Shown here: piece by piece, positions 15,451 to 22,962 of the stretch
How positions within the stretch are numbered: position 1 is the stretch's first letter
Layout: every line of letters begins with the position of its first letter
From: a virus
Virus record (IMG/VR): IMGVR_UViG_3300023091_000003
Coordinates: 1-49,305 of that record
Direction: 5' to 3' (one strand)
DNA length: 49,305 bases
Program-made: the position numbers and the translations under genes
Notes under the pieces: model-generated
Database searches by the model: none
Told to the model about the DNA's origin: nothing
The model's input: only the letters and a program-made list of their open reading frames with translations

Positions 15451-16985
15451 TTTGCCTCCAATACAGTGCAGCTTCCATAAATACTATTAAAAATCTTTCT
15501 TCGTTTTGCAGCATGTCTCTTCATTTTATCAATATTTGTAACACAATAATCATTATAAACACAATTCTCTTTACCTGGGAAAAGACGAGTTCCCCTACCA
15601 ACCCTTTGTCTTACTGCAATTTCAGAAGTAAGTCCAGCAAGATCTACTATGCAATCAACCGATCTAATATCAGTCCCTATTGTTAAACAACTAGTAGCTA
15701 CCAAAACAGGGAACTCACCCTTATCAAATCTAGCTACCAAATCACTATTTTTACTTTTATGAAAGTTTTGTGGAATTTCCTTTTTCTGTTCAGGCTTTAA
15801 ACTCTCACCATGGGCAAACCGAATGTCAAGATCTAAAATCCCCGCCTTTTTAAGATAAATGAATTGATCTACCTCAGCTAACATAACCATAACCCTACGC
15901 CCCTTATTGACAGCAGCTTTAATTAGCTTTACAGCATGTTTATTAACATTAGAACTAGAATGCAGATGTCTTCTATTCATTTCGATAACATCGTCAGTGT
16001 CATATTTACTTTCACTAGTTGTTTCCCATTGATAAAAGACAGGTTTTGAAAGGAATCCCTGGTCTACCCCTTCCTCTACAGACATTTCAAGAACAACGTC
16101 TCCAATAATTCCATCCAAAAGTAATTCAAGCCCATCCTGCCTAATCTGAGTCCCAGAGAAGAAATAACGATAGGGAATATCACCCAAAAGGTTAACAGCT
16201 AACTTTGAAAGAGTCTCAGCCGGGACTTGATGACTTTCGTCTACTAAAAGAACTTTCTTACCTATTAAATTGAAGTAATGTTCATCTCCCTCAACAACAT
16301 TCATCAAAGATTTTGAAATAGCAACTGTAATAAATTTACTGGAGTTTTTCTTGCTATCAAAAAACTGCCCCACTTTTAAAGATCCAAAAAAACGAGTCAT
16401 ATCAGATAACATTTGTTCTGCAATTGATTTAGTAGGGACAACAATTACAGTAGAAAGGCCAATTCTTTTAATAAGAAGGGCCATTATAAACGTCTTGCCT
16501 AAACCAGTGCCAATTTCTACAGCCCCATGGTTTCTACTACCATCTTCAGGAGCTAAAAGATCTACGCTTTTAGTCTGATACCATCTAGGCTCCATGTCTG
16601 GTTTATGTTCCCATGGAATATTACCAAACTCAGGAAGTTCATATCCTCTTTTAATTGCAGTATTGCCAAATAATTTCTTACAAAAACCTGAATAAGTCCA
16701 ATATCCCTTTTCATCCTTAAAGAGCAAAGACTTATATCTTTGATTATAGAGATCCTTGATTTTAGCATCAAGGGATTCTCTAGTATTTCTATTAAAATAC
16801 CAGTGCCTGTGACCCTGCATGCCATTTTGCAGATATGTATTATCTTGAGTTTGAATTTTCTTCCATTTTAACCACTCAAGAGTTACCTTCTTTTCTTCAT
16901 AGGTAAGAGTGTCACCTACACCTGCAGCAACTGCATCAGGCAGCCTTAATTTAATGGGATTTTCAAGAATGGGCTCTAAGAACAC
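15447..16985 (-). CDS. Superfamily II DNA/RNA helicase (UvsW-like)
   Basis: In this 512-residue protein helicase motif I is IGTGLGKTF (158-166), motif II is VDESH near residue 247, motif III is FFSGTQI, and motif VI is AVRQRVGRGTRL near the C-terminus. The DESH box and the layout with an N-terminal accessory domain (1-130) resemble T4 UvsW/RadD-type helicases that remodel replication forks and recombination intermediates. It stands in the leftward early operon with replication-organiser-like genes. All motifs look intact, so it should be active. Confidence 0.85.
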   Translation of the reverse strand: MFLEPILENPIKLRLPDAVAAGVGDTLTYEEKKVTLEWLKWKKIQTQDNTYLQNGMQGHRHWYFNRNTRESLDAKIKDLYNQRYKSLLFKDEKGYWTYSGFCKKLFGNTAIKRGYELPEFGNIPWEHKPDMEPRWYQTKSVDLLAPEDGSRNHGAVEIGTGLGKTFIMALLIKRIGLSTVIVVPTKSIAEQMLSDMTRFFGSLKVGQFFDSKKNSSKFITVAISKSLMNVVEGDEHYFNLIGKKVLLVDESHQVPAETLSKLAVNLLGDIPYRYFFSGTQIRQDGLELLLDGIIGDVVLEMSVEEGVDQGFLSKPVFYQWETTSESKYDTDDVIEMNRRHLHSSSNVNKHAVKLIKAAVNKGRRVMVMLAEVDQFIYLKKAGILDLDIRFAHGESLKPEQKKEIPQNFHKSKNSDLVARFDKGEFPVLVATSCLTIGTDIRSVDCIVDLAGLTSEIAVRQRVGRGTRLFPGKENCVYNDYCVTNIDKMKRHAAKRRKIFNSIYGSCTVLEAK

Positions 16986-17587
16986 GGCTTCCCCAAATTC
17001 CCAACACAGTTGTTTGTGTCAACACTAGACCCTAGGCATTTGGGACAGCAAATTTGTGTTCCTACTGGGTCATCACCAATACGATCTATTGTAATTTCAC
17101 CAACCCCATTACAACGATCACATACCTCATTGTTTACTTGAATCAATCCATTATTCCCATTAAAGAAACACTCTACGTAATGAATTTTTTCTTTACAATT
17201 ACACTTCACGGGTTTTAACACTAAACCATAATCGCTCCACTCTTTTTCCATTTTCAAGTCTTTAGGGGTTAGTTTGTTCTCCTCTCTCCACTTACTCCAG
17301 CTAGGATCTACCATTTTAAAGTAAGTCCATTTCAAAAGATCCGGCTTGGGAGAAAACGATTTTCTACGCTTGACACATCTTTTACAAAGCTGACCGTGCT
17401 TCCCACCATGAAAGATGTGTTTGTCACAAAAATATAAACCACAACCACCATCGCTATTTATATTTCCACAGCGATAACTTAGCCCCCTATCTATCTCCTC
17501 ATTGCAACCAGGATAATCGCATAGTGCAGGAACACCATATCCTATGTCCCTATTATTTTCGCTATCCCAACCAATTGACCAACCCAT
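16976..17587 (-). CDS. Zinc-finger protein of a common phage family
   Basis: The 203-residue protein begins MGWSIGWDSENNRDIGYGVP, followed by CDYPGCNEEIDRG, RCG, CGLYFCDKH and CKRC, a treble-clef or RING-like pattern of at least eight Cys/His ligands. Proteins with this opening are widespread in phages and carried without assigned function. The C-terminal half adds further CxC and CxxC pairs (CNCKE, CDRCNGVG, CCPKC) like DnaJ-type zinc ribbons. GAGGG precedes the ATG. It overlaps the helicase start by 10 bases. Confidence 0.65.
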   Translation of the reverse strand: MGWSIGWDSENNRDIGYGVPALCDYPGCNEEIDRGLSYRCGNINSDGGCGLYFCDKHIFHGGKHGQLCKRCVKRRKSFSPKPDLLKWTYFKMVDPSWSKWREENKLTPKDLKMEKEWSDYGLVLKPVKCNCKEKIHYVECFFNGNNGLIQVNNEVCDRCNGVGEITIDRIGDDPVGTQICCPKCLGSSVDTNNCVGNLGKPCS

Positions 17588-17965
17588 TTATAAACCCTCA
17601 ATAATTTTTCTCTTGCGTCTTAGTAATAACTCAAGATATCGTTTTCTTCTTCTAACATTTGATTTGATATCAAGCTTTCTTTGTAGTCTTCTCTTGTACT
17701 TAAAAGAAAGAAGCTTCTTTATCCTTCCCCTAAATTCTTTTTCTGACATATTAAGAATACTGTGAATATCTATATATTTTCTAACACTTGGTAAACCAAT
17801 TGCACTATATCTATATACATCCAATTCTATTTCGTCCCAAAGTTTTATTTCAAAGGGCTTAAGTGGAAATTTCAAATCTTCATATTTAAACACCTCCCTT
17901 TGAAGAACAACAGTATCGTCCGGTAGATATGGATTTACCTCTATTTTAATCTCACCTAAATCCAT
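17588..17965 (-). CDS. Hypothetical basic protein, 125 aa
   Basis: The N-terminal half is mixed (VNPYLPDDTVVLQREVFKYE); the C-terminal 45 residues are strongly basic (KKLLSFKYKRRLQRKLDIK, then RRRKRYLELLLRRKRK), suggesting nucleic acid binding. A GGAGG site precedes the ATG, and the start overlaps the end of the three-repeat gene by 10 bases. No family recognised. Confidence 0.55.
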   Translation of the reverse strand: MDLGEIKIEVNPYLPDDTVVLQREVFKYEDLKFPLKPFEIKLWDEIELDVYRYSAIGLPSVRKYIDIHSILNMSEKEFRGRIKKLLSFKYKRRLQRKLDIKSNVRRRKRYLELLLRRKRKIIEGL

Positions 17966-19200
17966 TCTTTTTCCTCCACAGGCATTTCTAATAGTTTGAC
18001 AGCCAATATCCGTTGATATACCTTTTCAGTCAACACAACTGCGTCATACCCTTCCATCTGCTTCTTTGCAAGATCTGCATCTTTAATTTTTAGAATAAAA
18101 TCAGTCGCCTTTAATTTCTGTTCAACAACTTCAGGAGCCTTTTTTAATAATTCCAAAATTGCTTCTTTAATACTTAACTCTAATGAAAACATATACTTAA
18201 GAGCCATATTGCTAAAAAATGGCCCATCATCCCACCCCCAAATATTTACTACATCAAGCCCATTGTCAGTTAATTCTTGAACCAAAAAGTCACCTAACAT
18301 ATCATGTTTAGCTTCTAATAGTTCCCTATTACTATAAATGCCAGTCTTTACTGCATCCTTCCATTCGGTAACAAAAGCATTAAATCCCTTGGTATAGGTT
18401 GCAATTGCTTCCCTGCTCATCTCCCCATTCTCTGAACGCCAAGTAGACTTTCTCTTCTGCTTATAACACCTGCAGGCCGCCATAAAGTCTAGTCGATCTT
18501 CTTTTTTAATAAACCTCCAGTACTGAACCCAGGAAGCCTCCTTTACCTTTGGAGTCTTTTTATTAGTAAAATCTGGATACCAAGCATAGGTACTTTCAAA
18601 AACAGTTTTGTTGTCCTTATTCCTACTTTTATTATTAAAAATTTCTATATAATATTCAACCATTTCTTTGTCAGAAACAAAGTTTTTGAGAGACTTGGAA
18701 TATACACCATTGCTAGACCCGTCATTAAACGAATCGGCGTAAGCCCTGCACGACGTTTCAAGGTCTGTTAGGGGAAAGACCCTAGCGGCAGAAACAAATG
18801 CGTCTAATGCAGGCTGGCGACGTTCTACGAATTCAGGATTTCTAGGCCAGATATCCCAGATTGTTAAAAACAACTTTTCTGCATCTTTTTTATTATCTTG
18901 AGTTTTATTAAAAACCGGCTCAAGAGGCTGCTGATACTCTTGAACAGAAAGAGTCTCTTTAGGCTGTTCTTTTTTATTAAATAGAGGTGCAATAAAACCA
19001 ACTAAATTAGGCAGTTTGTTATTATTGCCATCTTCAATTTTAACTTCAATTGAATTTTTTGCAAATTGAAAATCTTCTTCTGTTTTAATAAAACCTTCTA
19101 AAATTTTCTGTTCACCAGCCTTGAACTCTCTGTCCCTTTTCTTAGGCCAGAGTTCAATAAGTTCTTCGATTTTAGAATCTAAGTCAAAATCCATAGGCAT
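17956..19200 (-). CDS. Putative replication organiser with three W/YP-type repeats
   Basis: In the 414-residue protein three segments share the pattern aromatic-W/YP, basic patch, helix and aromatic, ending in a W/F-rich helix: about 14-71 (ELWPKKRDREFKAGEQ), 112-188 (DIWPRNPEFVERRQPALDAF) and 201-295 (AWYPDFTNKKTPKVKEASW). Similar single modules (FWxxYPxKxxKxxAxxxW) occur in the C-terminal part of phage replisome-organiser and DnaD-like proteins. The next gene upstream encodes an HTH protein beside a palindrome array, the arrangement expected of a replication initiator. A mixed helical C-terminus follows. Function is inferred from motif and context only. Confidence 0.45.
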   Translation of the reverse strand: MPMDFDLDSKIEELIELWPKKRDREFKAGEQKILEGFIKTEEDFQFAKNSIEVKIEDGNNNKLPNLVGFIAPLFNKKEQPKETLSVQEYQQPLEPVFNKTQDNKKDAEKLFLTIWDIWPRNPEFVERRQPALDAFVSAARVFPLTDLETSCRAYADSFNDGSSNGVYSKSLKNFVSDKEMVEYYIEIFNNKSRNKDNKTVFESTYAWYPDFTNKKTPKVKEASWVQYWRFIKKEDRLDFMAACRCYKQKRKSTWRSENGEMSREAIATYTKGFNAFVTEWKDAVKTGIYSNRELLEAKHDMLGDFLVQELTDNGLDVVNIWGWDDGPFFSNMALKYMFSLELSIKEAILELLKKAPEVVEQKLKATDFILKIKDADLAKKQMEGYDAVVLTEKVYQRILAVKLLEMPVEEKEWI

Positions 19201-19206
19201 ATGGTA

Positions 19207-19515
19207 TCATCCTTTGTCAGAATTGTCAATAGTTTTCTCTAGAGTCCCTAGGGTTGTTAAAAACTTACTGAAATCATATCTTCCACCATTTTTAATAACT
19301 CCAAAGGTTTTTAATTTTGTCATAGTTCTCATAACAGTCCTATGACTGATTATTAGTATTTTTGCAATTTCAGTTTCGGTAAGTACTAAACAGTTTGCTT
19401 GGTCTAGAGAAGATAACATAAAACCTATCGTTAGGAAGTCTATGTGTAGAAATCCAAGCACACTTAGACTTTTAATAAGTTTTGTGTTTATTATAATTTC
19501 TGTTGCAGAAGTCAT
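19207..19515 (-). CDS. Winged-HTH DNA-binding protein, candidate array-binding initiator/repressor
   Basis: Residues about 44-73 read LTETEIAKILIISHRTVMRT then MTKLKTFGVI, a clear winged helix-turn-helix like those in replication-initiator and Crp/MarR-type proteins. The N-terminal helices (KLIKSLSVLGFLHIDFLTIG) fit an initiator WH domain. I chose ATG 19515 (102 aa). An in-frame TTG at 19554 is possible, but those bases form a consensus -35 (TTGACA) with a -10 (19526-19531), so transcription should begin after it. The gene points away from six 17-bp palindromes, the nearest one 7 bp from the -35; it probably binds them. Confidence 0.65.
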   Translation of the reverse strand: MTSATEIIINTKLIKSLSVLGFLHIDFLTIGFMLSSLDQANCLVLTETEIAKILIISHRTVMRTMTKLKTFGVIKNGGRYDFSKFLTTLGTLEKTIDNSDKG

Positions 19516-19525
19516 TAGGGAGAAA

Positions 19526-19554
19526 ATGATACTCTTATTTATTTTAGTTGTCAA
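19526..19554 (-). promoter_or_regulatory. Leftward promoter of the HTH gene
   Basis: TTGACA (19554-19549), 17-bp spacer, TATCAT (19531-19526). The two hexamers and the spacing are identical to the rightward groEL promoter. The -10 ends 10 bases before ATG 19515, giving a leader of only a few bases. Confidence 0.65.
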
Positions 19555-19560
19555 GTACTA

Positions 19561-19800
19561 TGTGACTATTGGTCATGTGACTATTAGTCACATCCCTTAT
19601 ATTATTAAGATCTGATTAAGAGAAGAAGAATACTACCCTATATAACTGATGTGACTATTGGTCACATTGCAAATACAAAGTGAATGATTTCAACTAGTTA
19701 ACTATGTGACTATTGGTCACATCAAAAAACATTAATGATTTCAGGTAGTTACCTATGTGACTATTAGTCACATAGGAGGTCCACATGACTAATAGTCACC
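19561..19800. repeat. Array of six 17-bp palindromes (iterons or operators)
   Basis: The copies start at 19561, 19576, 19650, 19705, 19756 and 19784. The consensus is TGTGACTATTrGTCACA. Copies 2 and 5 are perfect palindromes (8-bp arms, one central base); copies 3 and 4 carry TTGG in one arm; copy 1 is fused to copy 2, and copy 6 is reversed with altered ends. Copies 4 and 5 lie within a 40-bp direct repeat with a 51-bp period (19683-19722, 19734-19773). A half-site pair TCACATGTGG lies at 19841-19850. Irregular spacing and palindromy argue for protein-binding sites, not CRISPR. Confidence 0.9.
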
Positions 19801-19980
19801 TGCAGTTTCTGCACTTTTGTTAAATAAGTGTAGCAAAAAGTCACATGTGGCAATTTTGCAGTTAATATTAAATTAACAATAACTCGTTTTATGTTAAAGC
19901 CAATTATCAATAAAAGTAAACTGATAATAATATAAGTAAACTAATAGTAAACTGCAATTATTAATATTTTCAAAAAGTTC

Positions 19981-20009
19981 TTGACACAGCAACTCTTTTA
20001 GTGTATCAT
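19981..20009 (+). promoter_or_regulatory. Rightward promoter of the groEL-like gene
   Basis: TTGACA (19981-19986), 17-bp spacer, TATCAT (20004-20009). AAGGAG at 20018-20023 lies 6 bases before ATG 20030, so this transcript has a short leader with a good ribosome binding site. Confidence 0.8.
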
Positions 20010-20029
20010 AATAAACCAAGGAGTAAAGA

Positions 20030-21850
20030 ATGCAGACCTTAAAGGCCCACTCAGCTTATAAAAAAGTAGTCACCCGCTCCCCTCAACTCTCTAGCATGAT
20101 CTTGGATACGATGTCAAAGATTTCTAAGATCGTAGGTGGCACATTAGGCCCTGGAGGGCACCCTGTTTTAATAGAAAGACCTGAACCTGATTTGCCTCCA
20201 ATTGTTACTAAAGATGGAGTTACCGTTTATCGTGCCCTTGGGTTTGAAGATTCAGTAGAACAGAACATCCTAGAGGCTAGTAGAGATGCTAGCGTTAGAA
20301 CTGCACAGGAAGCCGGGGATGGAACTACTACTGCTACTATCCTAGCAGAAGCTTTCGTTAGATGCACCCATGAATTTTGTGAAAACAACCCCTCTATTCC
20401 TCCTATCCAAGTTATTAAAATCATTCAGGATGTTTATAAAAACAAGCTAGAACCCCTTATCAATAAAAATGCAATTAAGTGCAGTCTTGATAAAAAAGGC
20501 AGTAAGGTGCTGCACTCAGTTGCAAAGCTATCGGCCAATGGAGACGCTGCGTTAGCTGATGCAGTAATGGAATGCTTTAAGATTTGCGGTGACGAAGGAA
20601 ATGTTACTATTATTGATAGCAGTGGGCCAAGTGGCTATGAAGTAGAAAAACTTGAAGGATTTCCAGTATCTATGGGCTATGAGGAATCCTGTGCAAAATA
20701 CTTCCCTATGTTTATAAATGACCAGGGAACACAAAGAATTGTAGCTGAGAAGCCTATGTTTCTTTTATATTTTGGTAGAATTACTGACATTCAAACGTTG
20801 ATTCCTATTATTAGTAAACTAACTGAAGGTTGGGCTAACGATAACCCCTGGATTGTTCCTCATAACCTAGTAGTTGTTGCAGTTGGTTTTAGTGAAACTG
20901 TGCTAGGTCAAATGGCTTTTTGGACAGCTAACCCAACCCAGCTTAATGTATATCCTTTAGTTGTTCCCCAGTCAATGCTGATGAACGGTCAAAGGTGTTT
21001 CCTTGACGATCTGGCTGCAGTCACTGGGGCTACTGTCTATGATCAGCTTACAACCCCTATTGAAACCTGTGAACTTAACCCTGAAATAGGTAAAACTGGT
21101 ATTGGGAACCTAGAACTTAATGAAAATAGTGTGTGGGTTACACGTGGAGTTAGGTCTTTTGAATGCAGTAGGTATCGTTCCACGATAGTAGGGTGGTGTA
21201 GTGAAGATGCAGTTATTGCACGTCAAGAAGAGGTAATGGAGCAGGCTAAATCTTCTGAATCTAAGCTTGAAAAGGATTTAATATTAGAAAGGGCTGCAAA
21301 GTTAACTGGAAGTATTGCTAAACTGAAGGTTATTGGTAGTTCTAATGGTGAACTGAAAGAGCGAAGGGATAGAGCAGAGGATGCAGTTTGTGCAGTCCGT
21401 GGGGCTTTGAAAGACGGGGCTTTGATAGGTGGGGGATGGATGCTTGCAAAGCTAATTGACAGTTTAGATAGTAAGAGTGCTGTAGAGAGTTTAATTATAG
21501 CTCCTGCTTTATGGGAACCGATTGTTACTCTTTATAGCAATGCTGGGTTAGATTTAGGGGAGATGAAGAATGATTTTGATTTTAGTAAAAATTTGAAGCA
21601 AAGTGAGGTAATTGTTAGGGATATTAGTAGTAATACCATGGTAAAGGCTTTAGAGGCGGGGATTTTAGATTCCTTACCTGCTGTTAAGGAAGCTTTGAAG
21701 AATGCAATCAGTATTGCAACGCTTTTGGGGACTTTAGGTGGGTGTGTAGTATCTCCTCGTGATAAAGAAGTTGACAAGATGGAAACTAAGGACTATAACG
21801 AGTTTGTGAGGAATGCTAATTTTAACCCAGCAGATGAAAGGGCAATGTAA
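20030..21850 (+). CDS. groEL: GroEL-like chaperonin
   Basis: At 606 residues it is longer than bacterial GroEL (about 548). Chaperonin signatures are intact: TLGPGG (38-43), KDGVTV (61-66), AGDGTTTA (95-102, nucleotide binding and catalytic Asp), and a C-terminal ERRDRAEDAVCAVRGALK segment followed by GALIGGG. The usual GGM-rich tail is absent; the end reads NPADERAM. The apical domain is much diverged. Phage chaperonins (for example in phage EL) fold phage proteins and may act without host GroES. A GroES-like candidate is encoded at 9755-10108. This is the first gene of the rightward operon, with its own promoter. Confidence 0.92.
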   Translation: MQTLKAHSAYKKVVTRSPQLSSMILDTMSKISKIVGGTLGPGGHPVLIERPEPDLPPIVTKDGVTVYRALGFEDSVEQNILEASRDASVRTAQEAGDGTTTATILAEAFVRCTHEFCENNPSIPPIQVIKIIQDVYKNKLEPLINKNAIKCSLDKKGSKVLHSVAKLSANGDAALADAVMECFKICGDEGNVTIIDSSGPSGYEVEKLEGFPVSMGYEESCAKYFPMFINDQGTQRIVAEKPMFLLYFGRITDIQTLIPIISKLTEGWANDNPWIVPHNLVVVAVGFSETVLGQMAFWTANPTQLNVYPLVVPQSMLMNGQRCFLDDLAAVTGATVYDQLTTPIETCELNPEIGKTGIGNLELNENSVWVTRGVRSFECSRYRSTIVGWCSEDAVIARQEEVMEQAKSSESKLEKDLILERAAKLTGSIAKLKVIGSSNGELKERRDRAEDAVCAVRGALKDGALIGGGWMLAKLIDSLDSKSAVESLIIAPALWEPIVTLYSNAGLDLGEMKNDFDFSKNLKQSEVIVRDISSNTMVKALEAGILDSLPAVKEALKNAISIATLLGTLGGCVVSPRDKEVDKMETKDYNEFVRNANFNPADERAM

Positions 21851-21856
21851 TATAGC

Positions 21857-22132
21857 ATGCCCCTCTTTTATGGAAAATGCAGTAACTGCGGTTCAAGAAA
21901 AAAGTTCTTGACAGATGAAGGTGATTGGGATAGCATCTCAGAATCAAAACTTAGATGCAGTTGTTCTGGAAAATATATAAGAGATGCTAGGGGGCCATTT
22001 AGTTCTGTTAAAGAGATTTTAGATAATGGGGCTATGCCTAGGGCAGTTGAACGATTTGAAGACATAGAAGAATTAAAAAGAGATAGATTGTCAAAAGCAG
22101 ATTCTAATGCAGGAAGAAAAAACAGATCATAG
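21857..22132 (+). CDS. Zinc-ribbon protein, 91 aa
   Basis: An N-terminal FYGKCSNCGSRKKFL and a later LRCSCSGK give a four-Cys zinc ribbon like the FmdB/regulatory type; the rest is charged and helical. It lies 6 bases after groEL and 11 bases before the next gene. Possible nucleic acid or protein adaptor; no defined role. Confidence 0.6.
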   Translation: MPLFYGKCSNCGSRKKFLTDEGDWDSISESKLRCSCSGKYIRDARGPFSSVKEILDNGAMPRAVERFEDIEELKRDRLSKADSNAGRKNRS

Positions 22133-22143
22133 GAGGAATAAAA

Positions 22144-22950
22144 ATGAGCAAACAAACGGAAAAGAAGTGCATTTGGTGTGGAGACGCAATTGAAGACAAT
22201 GGTCTTTGTGTATGTATTTTTTGTTTTAAGTATGTTCCCGGCGGACTTATCCATAATAAGAAAGATGGAGAAAAACTAAATGTTGTTTGTTTAAAAGCCT
22301 ATTGGAAAACTCTAAGAGATGAAATTAGGAGTTTTATCCCAGCAGATGAAACTAGTGGGGAGTGTGATAATTGCGGGGAGTGTGATAATTGCGGGGAGTG
22401 TGATAATTGCGGGGATCTGGCAGCCCTTCGTTCTCACCCCTATCCAGACTATACACGTGGTCCATATATGCAGTTGAACGATATGAATTTGTGTGGGTTG
22501 TGCTATGAATATTCCACCTCAACATTATGTGAGTGGAGCTGCAACAATAATCTAGGTGTTAAGCAAAATAATGAGATTGATCTTGAATTTCATTATCTAT
22601 CGACTGTAAGGAGACTGGAAGGATTTTTAAAGAGACTTTTGAAAGAGTCTGAAGCGAAAGATTCTAATAAGCCATCTGTACCATCTCCTGATCCTGTTGG
22701 CCAAGTAGATTATCTTAATCGAAGGGTTTTGGAACTTGAAGCTATTGTGGCTGGACAAAAAGAGCAAATTACTCAACAAAACTGTGAACTGCTGGAACAG
22801 GATAAGCTGCTAGAAGAAAATGACAAGAAGATCATCGACCTTTTGAATAAGAAGGCAGATTTGGAAAACAGAGTCTTTACTCAATGCGAAACAATTAAAA
22901 CGCTGTTAAAACGCTGGGGAAAGAGCTTGAAGCTTCCTATAATAATCTAA
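22144..22950 (+). CDS. Cys-rich protein with triplicated CDNCGE motif and coiled-coil tail
   Basis: The 268-residue protein opens with CIWCGD and CVCIFC pairs (zinc ribbon). Residues about 75-90 contain GECDNC three times, encoded by an 18-bp unit repeated in tandem at 22359-22412. A further CGLC and a C-terminal coiled coil follow (about 190-260, with heptads such as LEAIVAGQKEQITQQ). The layout suggests a metal-binding head on a rod. A strong AGGAGG precedes the ATG. The SbcC-like gene follows. Family not recognised. Confidence 0.6.
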   Translation: MSKQTEKKCIWCGDAIEDNGLCVCIFCFKYVPGGLIHNKKDGEKLNVVCLKAYWKTLRDEIRSFIPADETSGECDNCGECDNCGECDNCGDLAALRSHPYPDYTRGPYMQLNDMNLCGLCYEYSTSTLCEWSCNNNLGVKQNNEIDLEFHYLSTVRRLEGFLKRLLKESEAKDSNKPSVPSPDPVGQVDYLNRRVLELEAIVAGQKEQITQQNCELLEQDKLLEENDKKIIDLLNKKADLENRVFTQCETIKTLLKRWGKSLKLPIII

Positions 22951-22962
22951 AACCAGTAAGTA

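Larger units (their letters stand above)
19555..20029. other. Divergent gene-free control region, candidate replication origin
   Basis: These 475 bases are the only long gene-free stretch. They separate leftward and rightward transcription. The left half holds the palindrome array. The right half (about 19861-19980) is very AT-rich and contains AGTAAACT three times (19915-19922, 19935-19942, 19946-19953), as expected of an unwinding element. A protein-binding iteron array, an AT-rich element with short repeats and an adjacent initiator-like gene are the usual parts of an initiator-dependent origin. A purely transcriptional operator is the alternative. Confidence 0.55.

Noticed and set aside
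19516-19554. TTG 19554 as start of the HTH gene
   Set aside because: These bases form the -35, spacer and -10 of its promoter, so they would lie before the transcript start. Not fully excluded if another promoter exists upstream.
19561-19800. CRISPR array
   Set aside because: Units are 17-bp palindromes with spacers from 0 to 57 bases, two of which are themselves repeated; no cas genes.
19561-19800. Host CRP binding sites
   Set aside because: CRP sites are TGTGA-N6-TCACA; here the gap is 7 and the central bases are conserved, pointing to a different, dedicated protein.
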